From the NCBI GenBank assembly GCA_910585295.1, contig CAJUDE010000021.1:7232-71231 (forward strand): a DNA stretch of 64,000 nt. Direction: 5' to 3'. This document shows positions 7,964 to 16,381 of the stretch, piece after piece. The DNA comes from an uncultured Lachnospiraceae bacterium (GTDB lineage: Bacteria > Bacillota > Clostridia > Lachnospirales > Lachnospiraceae). A program made the translations under genes and the position numbers. The notes beneath the pieces are model-generated. The model did not search any database and was not told the DNA's origin. It saw only the letters and a list, made by a program, of their open reading frames with translations. Position 1 is the first letter of the stretch. Every line of letters starts with the position of its first letter.

Positions 7964-8469
7964 CTCGCCGCCCTCCCTTCCATTATTTTCCGAATCATCG
8001 CTTTTGCCCGGTAAATCTGGGTCTGGATTGTCTTTATCCCCTTTTCTGACTCCTGGGCAATTTCCCGCGCTGTCTTCTCATAGCAAAAGTGTTCGGTAGC
8101 CACTTCCTTATAGGGGCTTTTCAAGCTTTGACAGATAGTGTAGACATATTCTTTGGATTCCTGCTTTAAATAGGCTTCCTCCGGGCCTGCGCCGCCATCC
8201 TTTAATTCTTCAAAATACGCATCTTCTTTTGGCTCGCTGCGCCGTTTGGCGCTTTTCAGAAAATCAAGCCCTTTGTTGGTCGCAATTTTGCAAATCCATG
8301 CCTTTTCATAATCCCTTTGAAAACTGGCAAGGTTCTTATAAACGGATAAAAAAGTTTCCTGGGTCAAATCTTCTGCATCAAACTGGTTCCCTGCCATCTT
8401 AAAACATATGGAATATACAAGCCTTTCATATGTTTCTAACAGATAACCAAAATATTCTTCCTTATCGAT
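7960..8469 (-). CDS. ECF-type RNA polymerase sigma factor, probable AUC start
   Basis: Region 2 is clear (LVYSICFK then MAGNQFDAEDLTQETFLSVY, with AWICKIATN of region 2.4), and region 4 follows (PYKEVATEHFCYEKTAREIA then IKTIQTQIYRAKAMIRKIM). The first ATG (8397) falls inside region 2 and would cut it in half. Reading upstream in frame gives DKEEYFGYLLETYERL, conserved in ECF factors, before a stop codon. The only codon in a good position behind the GGGGG ribosome site (8478-8484) is an ATC at 8469. That start gives 169 residues, the normal length. The sigma factor presumably drives its own operon with its anti-sigma partner downstream. Confidence 0.8.
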   Translation of the reverse strand: MDKEEYFGYLLETYERLVYSICFKMAGNQFDAEDLTQETFLSVYKNLASFQRDYEKAWICKIATNKGLDFLKSAKRRSEPKEDAYFEELKDGGAGPEEAYLKQESKEYVYTICQSLKSPYKEVATEHFCYEKTAREIAQESEKGIKTIQTQIYRAKAMIRKIMEGRAAR

Positions 8470-8554
8470 TTTATCCGCCCCCTTTCACCGCTTCACTATC
8501 TGTTCATTTATTATAACGAACTAGCGCCGCGGCTGACTTCAACTTTTTATTTTT

Positions 8555-8639
8555 ATTTCCGCGAGCAATGAGCCAAGCAGCCGCGCTTGCGCGGATATTT
8601 GGCGAATGCCGCGAGGGTAAGTGCCCTGCGGGGTATTTG
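8555..8639 (-). repeat. Dispersed GC-rich palindromic repeat, copy 3 (inverted)
   Basis: TTTCCGCGAGCAATGAGCC, AAGCAGCCGCGCTTGCGCGG and ATATTTGGCGAATG match the reverse complement of the second module of copies 1 and 2, and the unit ends in GCGGGGTATTTGAC. It lies upstream of the ECF sigma operon while copy 2 closes the operon's other end in opposite orientation. Confidence 0.85.
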
Positions 8640-8652
8640 ACTCTTCTATATA

Positions 8653-8897
8653 AGAACAAAGTGGGCAAGCCCATTGGGGCTTCCCTGTCCCTTCAATCTT
8701 GAGGAGCTTGGTGTCTACACTCCGTTTCGGTCCGTTCTAAACAAGCGCCACTGGCGCTTAGAACCTTTGAAACGCCGAGTGTAGTCATGCAGTGACATCT
8801 TCTATTCGCACGAATGCGCATCTATATTTTTATCTTATAGGAAAGCCATAGATTTTAACGCTTTACAGCAGCGCGGCCTTTCCTATAAGATAAAAAA
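8653..8897. repeat. Long dispersed repeat B, copy 1
   Basis: Starts AGAACAAAGTGGGCAAGCCC and ends in a large hairpin with arms ATCTTATAGGAAAGCC and CCTTTCCTATAAGAT around TTTAACGCTTTACAGCAGC. The same order of modules is found at 29221-29414, where it is about 50 bases shorter in the middle. A palindrome TTCTAAACAAGCGCCACTGG followed by CGCTTAGAA sits in the middle of this copy only. Confidence 0.8.
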
Positions 8898-8935
8898 GAA
8901 TCCCCAAACTGTACGTTACTACGGTTTGGGGATTC
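8898..8935 (-). terminator. Rho-independent terminator of the sdaAB operon
   Basis: GAATCCCCAAAC and GTTTGGGGATTC form a perfect 12-bp stem around a 14-base loop; on the minus strand it is followed by TTCTTTTTT. It lies about 190 bases beyond the sdaAA stop codon. Confidence 0.75.
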
Positions 8936-9127
8936 ACTCTATGTCCACATGGAACTGCTATATCTTTTTCCTATCGGCATGATGGCATATATAAAAACTT
9001 TTTCATTATGCTTTCTCAATCTAAAATTTAACCTTATCTGATATTAGCCAGCCATAAGGGGTTTGGATGCGCGCGGGCAAGCCTTGGAACAGCCAAATTC
9101 CCCGCAGCAGGCTACGGGGCAACGCCG

Positions 9128-10003
9128 CTAAAAACTTGAATTCAATTTCCTGCTGATTTCTACACCAGTAGGGGTTGCGGCAAGCCCCCCTTCCCCTGTC
9201 TCTTTTAAGGAACAGGGAAGGGATGCGCCAATTGCCCGCATAGCGTCTATCACTTCATCGGGCGGTATCCGGCTTACAATCCCTGCAAGCGCCATATCCG
9301 CACTGGTTACAGCGTTTACTGCGCCAACCACATTGCGCTTTACGCAAGGCACCTCCACCAGCCCTGCCACTGGGTCGCATACCAAGCCCAACAGGCTTTT
9401 TAAGGCAATGGCGCTGGCATGGAGGATTTCTTGTTCCCCGCCGCCCATAAGGTAGGCAAGGCCTCCAGCCGCCATGGCGCTGGCGCTCCCGATTTCCGCC
9501 TGGCACCCTCCCGTGGCCCCTGCAATGAAAGCCCGCTCGGCAATGACCGCCCCAATCCCGGCAGCCGTGAACATGGCTTCTGTCATTTTTGCATCTGAAA
9601 CTGAAAAATATTTCTGGTATGTGAGGAACACGGCTGGCATCACTCCGCAGGAGCCTGCCGTAGGCGCCGCCACAATCCGCTTCATGCAGGCGTTGGATTC
9701 CCCCATTTTCAGGGCTTTTACCATCACTTCCCCCATAAAGCTTCCAGATATGGCCTTTCCTGCCTGCAAGGCTTCCTCTAGCTTCTGCCCATCATTCCCC
9801 ACCAGCCCGCTGGCTGATTTCATTTTCCCATCATATGACTCGTCCGCATGGCGCATCGTGCCATACATTGCCTGCATGGCTTCAAAGGACTCTTCCTCAG
9901 ACACCATGCGTTCTGACATATCGTCCTCTAAAATTATGCGAAAAAAAGGCTTTTTCTGCGCTGCGGCAGCCGCCGCAATCTCTTTCAATGATTGAAAACT
10001 CAT
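9128..10003 (-). CDS. sdaAA: L-serine ammonia-lyase, iron-sulfur-dependent, alpha subunit
   Basis: 291 residues, the normal size for the alpha subunit of the two-subunit clostridial enzyme that deaminates L-serine to pyruvate and ammonia. The [4Fe-4S] cysteines appear in AAPTAGSCGVMPA, TGGCQAEIGSASAM and LGLVCDPVAGLVEVPC, all intact. The gene overlaps the beta subunit by four bases (ATGA), so the two are coupled. Position after sdaAB and before a shared terminator at 8898 supports a two-gene operon. The enzyme feeds amino-acid-derived pyruvate into fermentation and its oxygen-labile cluster fits a strict anaerobe. Confidence 0.96.
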   Translation of the reverse strand: MSFQSLKEIAAAAAAQKKPFFRIILEDDMSERMVSEEESFEAMQAMYGTMRHADESYDGKMKSASGLVGNDGQKLEEALQAGKAISGSFMGEVMVKALKMGESNACMKRIVAAPTAGSCGVMPAVFLTYQKYFSVSDAKMTEAMFTAAGIGAVIAERAFIAGATGGCQAEIGSASAMAAGGLAYLMGGGEQEILHASAIALKSLLGLVCDPVAGLVEVPCVKRNVVGAVNAVTSADMALAGIVSRIPPDEVIDAMRAIGASLPCSLKETGEGGLAATPTGVEISRKLNSSF

Positions 10004-10677
10004 GTCTTTTCTCCATCTTTTTCCAGGCTTAAATAGGTGACCTTATAAATCCCTTCTAATTTCTCTAACCATTTTATGGACTCCCTGGGGACTTCTTTAT
10101 CGCATTCCACCACCAACACCGCGCTCCCGCCGCGCTTATCCCGGTATAGCTGCATAGTGGCAATATTAACTGATTTGTGGGCCAACATGGAAGTCACTTC
10201 CGCCACATGCCCCGGCTGGTCCTGGTTGCGTACAATTAACGTAGGGTAATCCCCACAGAAATTTGCCTCCAGCCCGTCAATTTCACAAACTTTTATCCTG
10301 CCTCCCCCTAAAGAGGCGGCTACAATTTCCAGGTGCCTGCCCTTTTTCCCCGTCAGCTTCATTAGGACAGAATTCGGGTGCGCATCCCTTAGCTCAATCC
10401 CAGCAAAAGAATATTCCAGCCCCATCTTCCCCGCCCAGGCAAAGCTGTCTGGGATGCGGGCATCATCCGTCCCCATCCCCAACAGCCCGGCAATCAGCGC
10501 GCGGTCTGTCCCATGCCCTTTTCCTGTGGCGCAAAAAGACCCGTGGAGGAAAATATCCGCATTTGCCACCGGCTCGTTCAAAAGCCTCCTGCCGATATGC
10601 CCAATGCGCACTGCACCTGCGGTATGGGAACTGGATGGCCCTACCATAACTGGCCCCACAATGTCAAATATGTTCAT
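10000..10677 (-). CDS. sdaAB: L-serine ammonia-lyase, iron-sulfur-dependent, beta subunit
   Basis: 225 residues from the ATG at 10677, which has GGAGAG nine bases upstream; an in-frame ATG further out has no such site and would run into the preceding gene. The N-terminal half has the conserved MNIFDIVGPVMVGPSSSHTA and HGSFCATGKGHGTDRALIAG segments. From about residue 148 an ACT domain (PTLIVRNQDQPGHVAEVTSM) probably binds serine or another amino acid as effector. The first base of its stop overlaps the alpha-subunit start, giving a fixed subunit ratio. Confidence 0.95.
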   Translation of the reverse strand: MNIFDIVGPVMVGPSSSHTAGAVRIGHIGRRLLNEPVANADIFLHGSFCATGKGHGTDRALIAGLLGMGTDDARIPDSFAWAGKMGLEYSFAGIELRDAHPNSVLMKLTGKKGRHLEIVAASLGGGRIKVCEIDGLEANFCGDYPTLIVRNQDQPGHVAEVTSMLAHKSVNIATMQLYRDKRGGSAVLVVECDKEVPRESIKWLEKLEGIYKVTYLSLEKDGEKT

Positions 10678-10690
10678 ATGCTCTCCTATC

Positions 10691-11857
10691 TTATTTTGCA
10701 AGGAGTTCTTCTGCAAGCACCTCCATCTCTGCAATATCGGCTTCTTTCATAACAGATTTGATGGAAACCACTTTATCGCAAAGGACAATCTCTTTCATCT
10801 GTTCCAAAATCCCCTTCATATTTTTTGCAGCCATAGGGGCCCAAGAGCCATTTTCCATTAAGGCAACCGTGCGTTTCTGGAAATTTTTGCTCTTTAAGTG
10901 GTGTAAGAAATCTTCCATGCAGGGGAACATCCCACCATCATAAGTAGCTGCTGCAAGCACCATTTTATCATAACGGAACGCATCCTCGATTGCTTCCGCC
11001 ATATCGTCCCTAGACAAATCTGTGATGGCTACTTTTTTCGCGCCTTTCGCTTCCAGGATTTCTTTCATTTTGATTGCCGCTTGCTTGGTGTTCCCATGGA
11101 TTGACGCATATGCCACCAAAACCCCTTCATCCTCTGGACGGTAGCTGCTCCAAATATCATATTTTTCAATATAATATGCCAGGTTTTCTTTTAAAATTGG
11201 CCCATGCAGCGGGCAGATAACCGCAATGTCCAAGTTTGCCGCTTTCTTTAACAATGCCTGCACCTGCGCGCCGTATTTCCCAACAATATTAAAATAATAC
11301 CTCCTTGCCTCGCATGCCCAGTCTTCCTCTGCATCCAATGCGCCGAATTTTCCAAACCCATCTGCAGAGAAAAGGATTTTTTCTGATTTCTCATAAGAAA
11401 CCATAACTTCGGGCCAATGCACCATTGGCGCCATTACAAATGTAAGTTCATGGCTCCCCAGGCTTAAGGTATCCCCTTCTTTTACCACAACAGAACGGTT
11501 CGACAAATCTATGGAAAAGAACTGCCCAAGCATTGGGAAGGTTTTTGCATTGCCCACCACTTTCATTTCTGGGTATTTTTCCGCAAGCACCTGGATATTT
11601 GCCGCATGGTCTGGCTCCATATGGGAAACCACCAGGTAATCCACTGCCCTTCCATCCAACGCCTTGTCCAGGTTTGCAAGCCATTCTTCCCGCCGCCTTG
11701 CATCCACGGTATCCATAACCGCCACTTTCTCGTCCAAAATCACATAGGAATTATAAGATACCCCATTCGGTATCACATATTGGCTTTCAAATAAATCCAA
11801 GTCCTTGTCATCTGCGCCAATATATAAAATATTCTCTGTAATTGTTGTGTCTTTCAT
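10691..11857 (-). CDS. FprA-family flavodiiron protein
   Basis: 388 residues: a metallo-beta-lactamase-like domain (about 1-245) and a flavodoxin domain (about 250-385, YASIHGNTKQAAIKMKEIL). The di-iron ligands are present: HMEPDH at 79-84, a histidine in PMVHWPE, an aspartate in SADGFG, and a histidine in CPLHGP. These cytoplasmic enzymes reduce oxygen to water or nitric oxide to nitrous oxide with electrons from rubredoxin or F420. The start has an AGGAGGAAAATAAG site. Its neighbour NfnAB supplies or balances reduced ferredoxin and NAD(P)H, so an oxygen-defence role for the cluster is reasonable inference. Confidence 0.95.
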   Translation of the reverse strand: MKDTTITENILYIGADDKDLDLFESQYVIPNGVSYNSYVILDEKVAVMDTVDARRREEWLANLDKALDGRAVDYLVVSHMEPDHAANIQVLAEKYPEMKVVGNAKTFPMLGQFFSIDLSNRSVVVKEGDTLSLGSHELTFVMAPMVHWPEVMVSYEKSEKILFSADGFGKFGALDAEEDWACEARRYYFNIVGKYGAQVQALLKKAANLDIAVICPLHGPILKENLAYYIEKYDIWSSYRPEDEGVLVAYASIHGNTKQAAIKMKEILEAKGAKKVAITDLSRDDMAEAIEDAFRYDKMVLAAATYDGGMFPCMEDFLHHLKSKNFQKRTVALMENGSWAPMAAKNMKGILEQMKEIVLCDKVVSIKSVMKEADIAEMEVLAEELLAK

Positions 11858-11877
11858 TCTTATTTTCCTCCTGAAAT

Positions 11878-11964
11878 TTAATATAAATTATCCCTTATGC
11901 CATACATAAGGATGGAGACTGCCAGAAAACTGGCAATCCCCATTCCCAATATAATTATTCCCAT
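11878..11964 (-). CDS. Possible 28-residue single-helix membrane peptide
   Basis: An open frame between nfnB and the flavodiiron gene encodes MGIIILGMGIASFLAVSILM and then YGIRDNLY: one strongly hydrophobic helix with a charged tail. It ends just before the flavodiiron ribosome site. The upstream ribosome site is weak (GGG about 13 bases before ATG), and the frame stays open upstream through a Cys-rich stretch (CGNC, QVC), so the true start is unclear. It could be chance; conservation in related genomes would decide. Confidence 0.3.
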   Translation of the reverse strand: MGIIILGMGIASFLAVSILMYGIRDNLY

Positions 11965-12036
11965 AGGCAAAGCCCAAATAGCCTGCTTACTGCATACTTG
12001 GCAGTTGCCGCAAAACGCCCCTCAGGGAACCTAGCC

Positions 12037-13422
12037 TTATTTACCAGAAAGGTATTCGTCTATCCCTTTTGCGGCTGCTTTCCCTGCGCCCATAGCAAGG
12101 ATAACTGTTGCGGCGCCTGTCACTGCGTCCCCGCCTGCAAAAACGCCGGGCTTGCTGGTAGCGCCATTCTCCTCTTTCGCCACAATACATTTCCAGCGGT
12201 TTATATCCAGCCCCTTAGTTGTAGATGAAATTAAGGGGTTCGGGGAAGTCCCAAGGGACATAATCACAGTGTCCAGCTCCAAGCTGAATTCAGACCCAGG
12301 GATTTCCACCGGCCTTCTTCTGCCAGACTCATCTGGCTCGCCCAATTCCATGCGGATGCAGGCCATGCCTTTTACCCAGCCATTGCCGTCTACCAAAATC
12401 TCTGTCGGGTTCGTCAACAAGTCAAAGATAATCCCTTCCTCTTTGGCATGGTGCACTTCCTCCACACGGGCTGGAAGCTCCGCTTCGCTCCGGCGGTATA
12501 CCACATGCACCTCCGCGCCTAAACGCAGGGCAGTCCTGGCTGCATCCATGGCCACATTCCCGCCGCCGACTACGGCAACTTTCTTCCCTTTCATAATCGG
12601 GGTGTCATATTCTTCTAAGAAGGCTTTCATCAGGTTATTCCTGGTAAGGAACTCATTAGCGGAAAATACCCCGTTTGCCTGCTCGCCTGGAATCCCCATA
12701 AATTTGGGAAGCCCTGCGCCAGAACCAATAAATACCGCTTCAAACCCTTCCTCTTCCATCAACTGGTCGATGGTGCCTGCTTTTCCAATTACAACATTCG
12801 TTTCAATCTTAACGCCAAGTGATTTCACATTTTCAATTTCTTTTGCCACCACTTCGCCTTTTGGCAGACGAAATTCCGGGATCCCGTAAATCAGCACGCC
12901 TCCTGGCTCATGCAGGGCTTCAAATATTGTCACGTCATAGCCCATTTTTGCCAGGTCCCCGGCGCAAGTCAGCCCTGCAGGCCCGGAACCAACCACTGCC
13001 ACTTTGTGGTTTTTCTTCTCGGCCGCTGGCTGGGGCTTAATATTATGTTCCCTTGCCCAATCGGCAGCAAACCGTTCCAGCTTGCCAATGGAAACTGGCT
13101 CGCCCTTCACGCCGCGGACGCATTTCCCCTCACACTGGCTCTCCTGAGGGCATACCCGCCCGCAAACTGCTGGGAGCGCGCTGGACTTACTGAGTACCTG
13201 ATAGGCGTCCTCGAAATTCCCCTCTTTGATTGCAGTGATAAAGCCTGGGATGTCGATTGCCACTGGGCATCCTTTTACACACTGGGCATTTTTACAATTT
13301 AAACACCTATTTGCTTCTTCTACAGCTTCTTCTTTATTATATCCAAGGCACACTTCCTCGAAATTCTTGGCACGTACCTGTGGGTCTTGTTCCCTTACTG
13401 GGACTTTCTTCAATGTATCCAT
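12037..13422 (-). CDS. nfnB: NfnB: glutamate-synthase-like flavoprotein of the NADH-dependent ferredoxin:NADP+ oxidoreductase
   Basis: 461 residues. An N-terminal Fe-S domain carries CLNCKNAQCVKGCPVAIDIP and CGRVCPQESQCEGKC; two Rossmann motifs follow (VAVVGSGPAGLTCAGDLAKM for FAD and VAVVGGGNVAMDAARTALRL for NADPH). This architecture is shared by the small subunit of glutamate synthase (often annotated gltA) and NfnB. The gene directly follows, with one-base overlap, an NfnA-type protein, and there is no large GltB, so NfnB is the better call. NfnAB couples ferredoxin and NADH oxidation to NADP+ reduction by flavin-based electron bifurcation. Confidence 0.92.
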   Translation of the reverse strand: MDTLKKVPVREQDPQVRAKNFEEVCLGYNKEEAVEEANRCLNCKNAQCVKGCPVAIDIPGFITAIKEGNFEDAYQVLSKSSALPAVCGRVCPQESQCEGKCVRGVKGEPVSIGKLERFAADWAREHNIKPQPAAEKKNHKVAVVGSGPAGLTCAGDLAKMGYDVTIFEALHEPGGVLIYGIPEFRLPKGEVVAKEIENVKSLGVKIETNVVIGKAGTIDQLMEEEGFEAVFIGSGAGLPKFMGIPGEQANGVFSANEFLTRNNLMKAFLEEYDTPIMKGKKVAVVGGGNVAMDAARTALRLGAEVHVVYRRSEAELPARVEEVHHAKEEGIIFDLLTNPTEILVDGNGWVKGMACIRMELGEPDESGRRRPVEIPGSEFSLELDTVIMSLGTSPNPLISSTTKGLDINRWKCIVAKEENGATSKPGVFAGGDAVTGAATVILAMGAGKAAAKGIDEYLSGK

Positions 13423-14309
13423 TATTTGTCACCTCCGCACTGGCCGCATCCGCCATGGTGGGTATCGCCCTCCGTAAGCTTCAGCATGCTCCTTCCCTCT
13501 TCTGTCTTGTACATCTGCTGACGTTTCATCGCCTGGTCAAAATCCACCAGATGGCCGTCAAATTCCGGCCCGTCCACACAGGCAAATTTCACCTGGCCCC
13601 CTACCGTCACACGGCAGGCGCCGCACATGCCAGTCCCATCCACCATAATGGGGTTCAAAGAAACAACGGTTGGGATTTCCAGTTTCTTTGTAAGGAGGCA
13701 GACAAATTTCATCATAACCATTGGCCCGATTGCAATGCATAAATCATATGTATTCCCGTTATCCACAAGCGCTTCTAACTGGTTCGTCCCCATTCCATGG
13801 AAGCCATAGCTTCCGTCATCCGTGGTCACATAGAGGTTCCCTGCCACTTCTTTCATTTCCTCTTCCAGAATCAGCAAGTCTTTTGTCTTAGAACCCATAA
13901 TCACATCACAGCTTACGCCCTGGCTGTGGAGCCATTTTACCTGGGGATAGACTGGGGCAGTCCCCACGCCCCCTGCAATAAATACAATTTTTTTCTCTTT
14001 CAGTTCTTCTAAAGGCGTTTCCGTCAATTCAGAAGCACATCCCAAAGGCCCTACGAAATCCTGGAATGCGTCGCCTTCCCCCAACGCTTCCATCCGCTGC
14101 GTGGACGCGCCTACAATCTGGAACACAATGGTGACTGTCCCTGCTTCTTTGTCATAATCACAGATGGTAAGCGGGATCCTCTCGCCCCCTTCATCCATTT
14201 TCACAATTACAAACTGCCCTGGCAGGCAGGATTTGGCCACACGGGGCGCTTTTACATCCATAAGGAAAATCTTATCCGCCAGCTTTCTCTTTTTTACGAT
14301 TGGGTACAT
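13422..14309 (-). CDS. nfnA: NfnA: FAD/[2Fe-2S] subunit of the NADH-dependent ferredoxin:NADP+ oxidoreductase
   Basis: 295 residues, a dihydroorotate-dehydrogenase-electron-transfer-like protein: FAD domain (RIPLTICDYD), NAD domain (FIAGGVGTAPVYPQVKWLH) and a [2Fe-2S] site with DGTGMCGACRVTVGG, FACVDGPEFDG. The aspartate before MCGAC and the three cysteines match the unusual Asp-Cys3 ligation described for NfnA. The protein has an extra C-terminal tail ending HHGGCGQCGGDK, a Gly/His/CxxC string not part of the family core. It overlaps nfnB by one base. Together they interconvert NADH, NADPH and reduced ferredoxin in the cytoplasm. Confidence 0.92.
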   Translation of the reverse strand: MYPIVKKRKLADKIFLMDVKAPRVAKSCLPGQFVIVKMDEGGERIPLTICDYDKEAGTVTIVFQIVGASTQRMEALGEGDAFQDFVGPLGCASELTETPLEELKEKKIVFIAGGVGTAPVYPQVKWLHSQGVSCDVIMGSKTKDLLILEEEMKEVAGNLYVTTDDGSYGFHGMGTNQLEALVDNGNTYDLCIAIGPMVMMKFVCLLTKKLEIPTVVSLNPIMVDGTGMCGACRVTVGGQVKFACVDGPEFDGHLVDFDQAMKRQQMYKTEEGRSMLKLTEGDTHHGGCGQCGGDK

Positions 14310-14472
14310 ACTAAAACCTCCGCCTACTTAATCTTCTACGTGTCCTGGAAGCAGCGGGGCATCCCCAGCCGCCTCCTATCCGTTTATTCTAATATACTTC
14401 CTGGGAAAATTCAATTACTTTGTGAAAAAGAGGGGAAATAGTTGGCTTTTTTGCGCCGCCCTATTTGCCGAA

Positions 14473-15150
14473 TTATTTATCTATGTATGCCATTAATTCT
14501 GGGTACGCTTCTTTGTTGTCCCTGATTAGCCACCGCTTAAAGGCTGCAAATGGGGAACGGTCGCTTAGCTGCTTTTTCAATTCACATCTTAAATCTTCTT
14601 TTTCCTCCCCTTCCGCCTCCTGGTATTCCCGGACATATTCTTTAAATTCTGATAGCTCTTTCCTTAAAAATCTCCTCAATATTTTAGATTCCCCCTTCTT
14701 TTGTGGTGTGGAACCATAATATACGTCCTGTAAGAGGCTTTGGGTATTGAGTGTTTCAGTCCTGGAATTCAATGCTTCAAACAATAATTCTTCGTCTGTC
14801 CCGAAATACCCTTTTTTACGAAAGGCAATTGACTCTTCTACATTTTCTTTGGTGCAGTCTATCATTGGGTCATATTGGCCAAGCTTTGTATTGTTGCAGT
14901 GGGCGCAGGCCAAAAACAGGTTCTCCCAATCATACTTCAACTCCATATCTCCCTGATGGGGATGCAAATGCTCTATTTGGTATGATGTAGCCTGGTTATT
15001 TTCGCAAATATAGCATTTACTGTGGAATGCTTCCTCAAGCGCTGCGTTCACTTCTTCGGTGTTATAAGTGCTGCCTTTTAATTTTGCCTGACGTAGGGAT
15101 TCTATCGCCTTTTGTGCTTTGTCTGTCATCCTGCGTTCAATTTTTATCAT
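14473..15150 (-). CDS. ptuB: HNH endonuclease, PtuB-like (Septu defence pair)
   Basis: 225 residues. The nuclease core has KCYICENN, then YQIEHLHPHQGD, then DWENLFLACAHCNNTK: two CxxC pairs and the E-H-x-x-P/H catalytic segment of HNH/McrA-type nucleases of the PtuB kind. The C-terminal half is helical and charged. The start overlaps the ATPase stop by four bases (ATGA), so the two are made together. In Septu systems the ATPase PtuA holds PtuB inactive until phage or low-nucleotide signals trigger DNA cutting; that mechanism is known for relatives and inferred here. Confidence 0.85.
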   Translation of the reverse strand: MIKIERRMTDKAQKAIESLRQAKLKGSTYNTEEVNAALEEAFHSKCYICENNQATSYQIEHLHPHQGDMELKYDWENLFLACAHCNNTKLGQYDPMIDCTKENVEESIAFRKKGYFGTDEELLFEALNSRTETLNTQSLLQDVYYGSTPQKKGESKILRRFLRKELSEFKEYVREYQEAEGEEKEDLRCELKKQLSDRSPFAAFKRWLIRDNKEAYPELMAYIDK

Positions 15151-16379
15151 ACAGAATTACCTTCTATCTCTTCAAACTTATCCCTTGCTTCCTTTGAAAA
15201 CCCTTTTGGGATATTTTTCAGAAGGCTCCTAAGCCTTGCCCGCTCCGCCCGCTCTTCTTCATTTAGCCCTGCCTGGCCCTTCAAATATTCATACCTTTCC
15301 ATACTTTTCTTTAATTCATCAGAATATTCATCTGCATCAAAAAATGCTTCTGCAAGCCCATCGGAAGAATATACAAAGGTATTTTCCAATTCCATGCATG
15401 TTTCCAGGTCATATGCTTTGGCATTGGGAATAGAATTCAGGATATATGGCGAATGCGTTGTAACGATAAATTGGATTCTTGGGAAAAATTCCACCAAAAA
15501 CGGTAAAATCTTCTTTTGCAGTTCAATATGCAGATGTGTCTCAAGCTCGTCAATCAACACAATCCCCTCTGTATTATATTGGCTGAGGCTATCCCCTAAA
15601 AGCCAATTTTTATCCATCCTTAAAATCAAATCCGAAACGATATGGATTACCGAAGAATATCCATCTGACAGTTCATCGAACCCAAATGGATCCCTTCCAT
15701 CTTCATGGATTTTAAAATTATATTCCTTGTAATCATATGCCATCTCAATGGACCCATCATCCAATAAAACTTTTAACGCATTGGTAAACCGGTCGAACCA
15801 TGCCTGGATTTTGTCCACATTGCCCAAATCCCCTTCGTTCCTCGCATAGGCCTGCTGGGTCTTTAAATGCACCATATATTTCATCAGCAATTCCCCTGGG
15901 CTATCGCCAATATTATACCGTGTATTCAGCTTAATATTCTCTACACCATGGGCGGGGATGATTTTCGCCATTCTGTTTGCAGGGAAAAAGGCAATAATAA
16001 ACTCTCCCTTTTCATAGAGTGCATCTAGGTCTTCTGATTGGCAAAAGGCTGCCCTCACCCCATCCTGATAGTTTTGCACAAACCCTAATTTTTCCTGATA
16101 GTTTTTATCAGCTTCAAACTTCTCAGCCTCCGTCAATGCCTCTGTACGCTTTCTCTCTGCGTCCCTCAGCCATCGGACATAATCTGTGTTTAAAGATGTT
16201 AACCTTCCATAATTCACTGCCTGAAGGTATTTTCGGAGCGCCAACAGTAAGGATGTTTTCCCAGAACCATTTTTACCTGTAACCATAAGGTGCTGCCTGG
16301 CCTCTGGATTTAATGATATGGTAATGCCTGACAAATGCCTTAATTTATCAATTTCTATTTCCGTAATAAAATGTCCCAC
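15147..16379 (-). CDS. ptuA: AAA/ABC-type ATPase, PtuA-like (Septu defence pair)
   Basis: 410 residues of the OLD/SMC-like ATPase class: Walker A VTGKNGSGKTSLL near residue 33, an ABC-like signature FDELSDGYSSVIH, Walker B GIVLIDELETHLH, and the H-loop FIVTTHSPYILNSI. The start is a GTG at 16379, with AAGGAGAAATAAGA formed by the last codons of the upstream MmcQ gene, so translation is coupled. The combination of such an ATPase with an immediately downstream HNH nuclease is the type I Septu arrangement. Housekeeping repair ATPases rarely have this partner. Host range and trigger are unknown. Confidence 0.85.
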   Translation of the reverse strand: MGHFITEIEIDKLRHLSGITISLNPEARQHLMVTGKNGSGKTSLLLALRKYLQAVNYGRLTSLNTDYVRWLRDAERKRTEALTEAEKFEADKNYQEKLGFVQNYQDGVRAAFCQSEDLDALYEKGEFIIAFFPANRMAKIIPAHGVENIKLNTRYNIGDSPGELLMKYMVHLKTQQAYARNEGDLGNVDKIQAWFDRFTNALKVLLDDGSIEMAYDYKEYNFKIHEDGRDPFGFDELSDGYSSVIHIVSDLILRMDKNWLLGDSLSQYNTEGIVLIDELETHLHIELQKKILPFLVEFFPRIQFIVTTHSPYILNSIPNAKAYDLETCMELENTFVYSSDGLAEAFFDADEYSDELKKSMERYEYLKGQAGLNEEERAERARLRSLLKNIPKGFSKEARDKFEEIEGNSV

Positions 16380-16381
16380 TC

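Larger units (their letters stand above)
8490..9127. other. Gene-free 640-base region of repeats and hairpins
   Basis: Nothing coding is visible. It holds an inverted copy of the GC-rich repeat (8555-8639), the first copy of a second, longer repeat (8653-8897), the terminator of the serine dehydratase operon (8898-8935) and a weak, partial GC-rich repeat near 9066-9120 containing CCCCGCAGCAGGCTACGGGG. Confidence 0.7.

Noticed and set aside
12037..13422. Small subunit of NADPH-glutamate synthase (GltD)
   Set aside because: No large GltB subunit is nearby and the gene overlaps an NfnA-type protein, so NfnB is favoured.
14310..14472. Regulatory RNA in the nfnA/ptuB spacer
   Set aside because: Only weak GC-rich pairing was seen and no terminator or known riboswitch motif.
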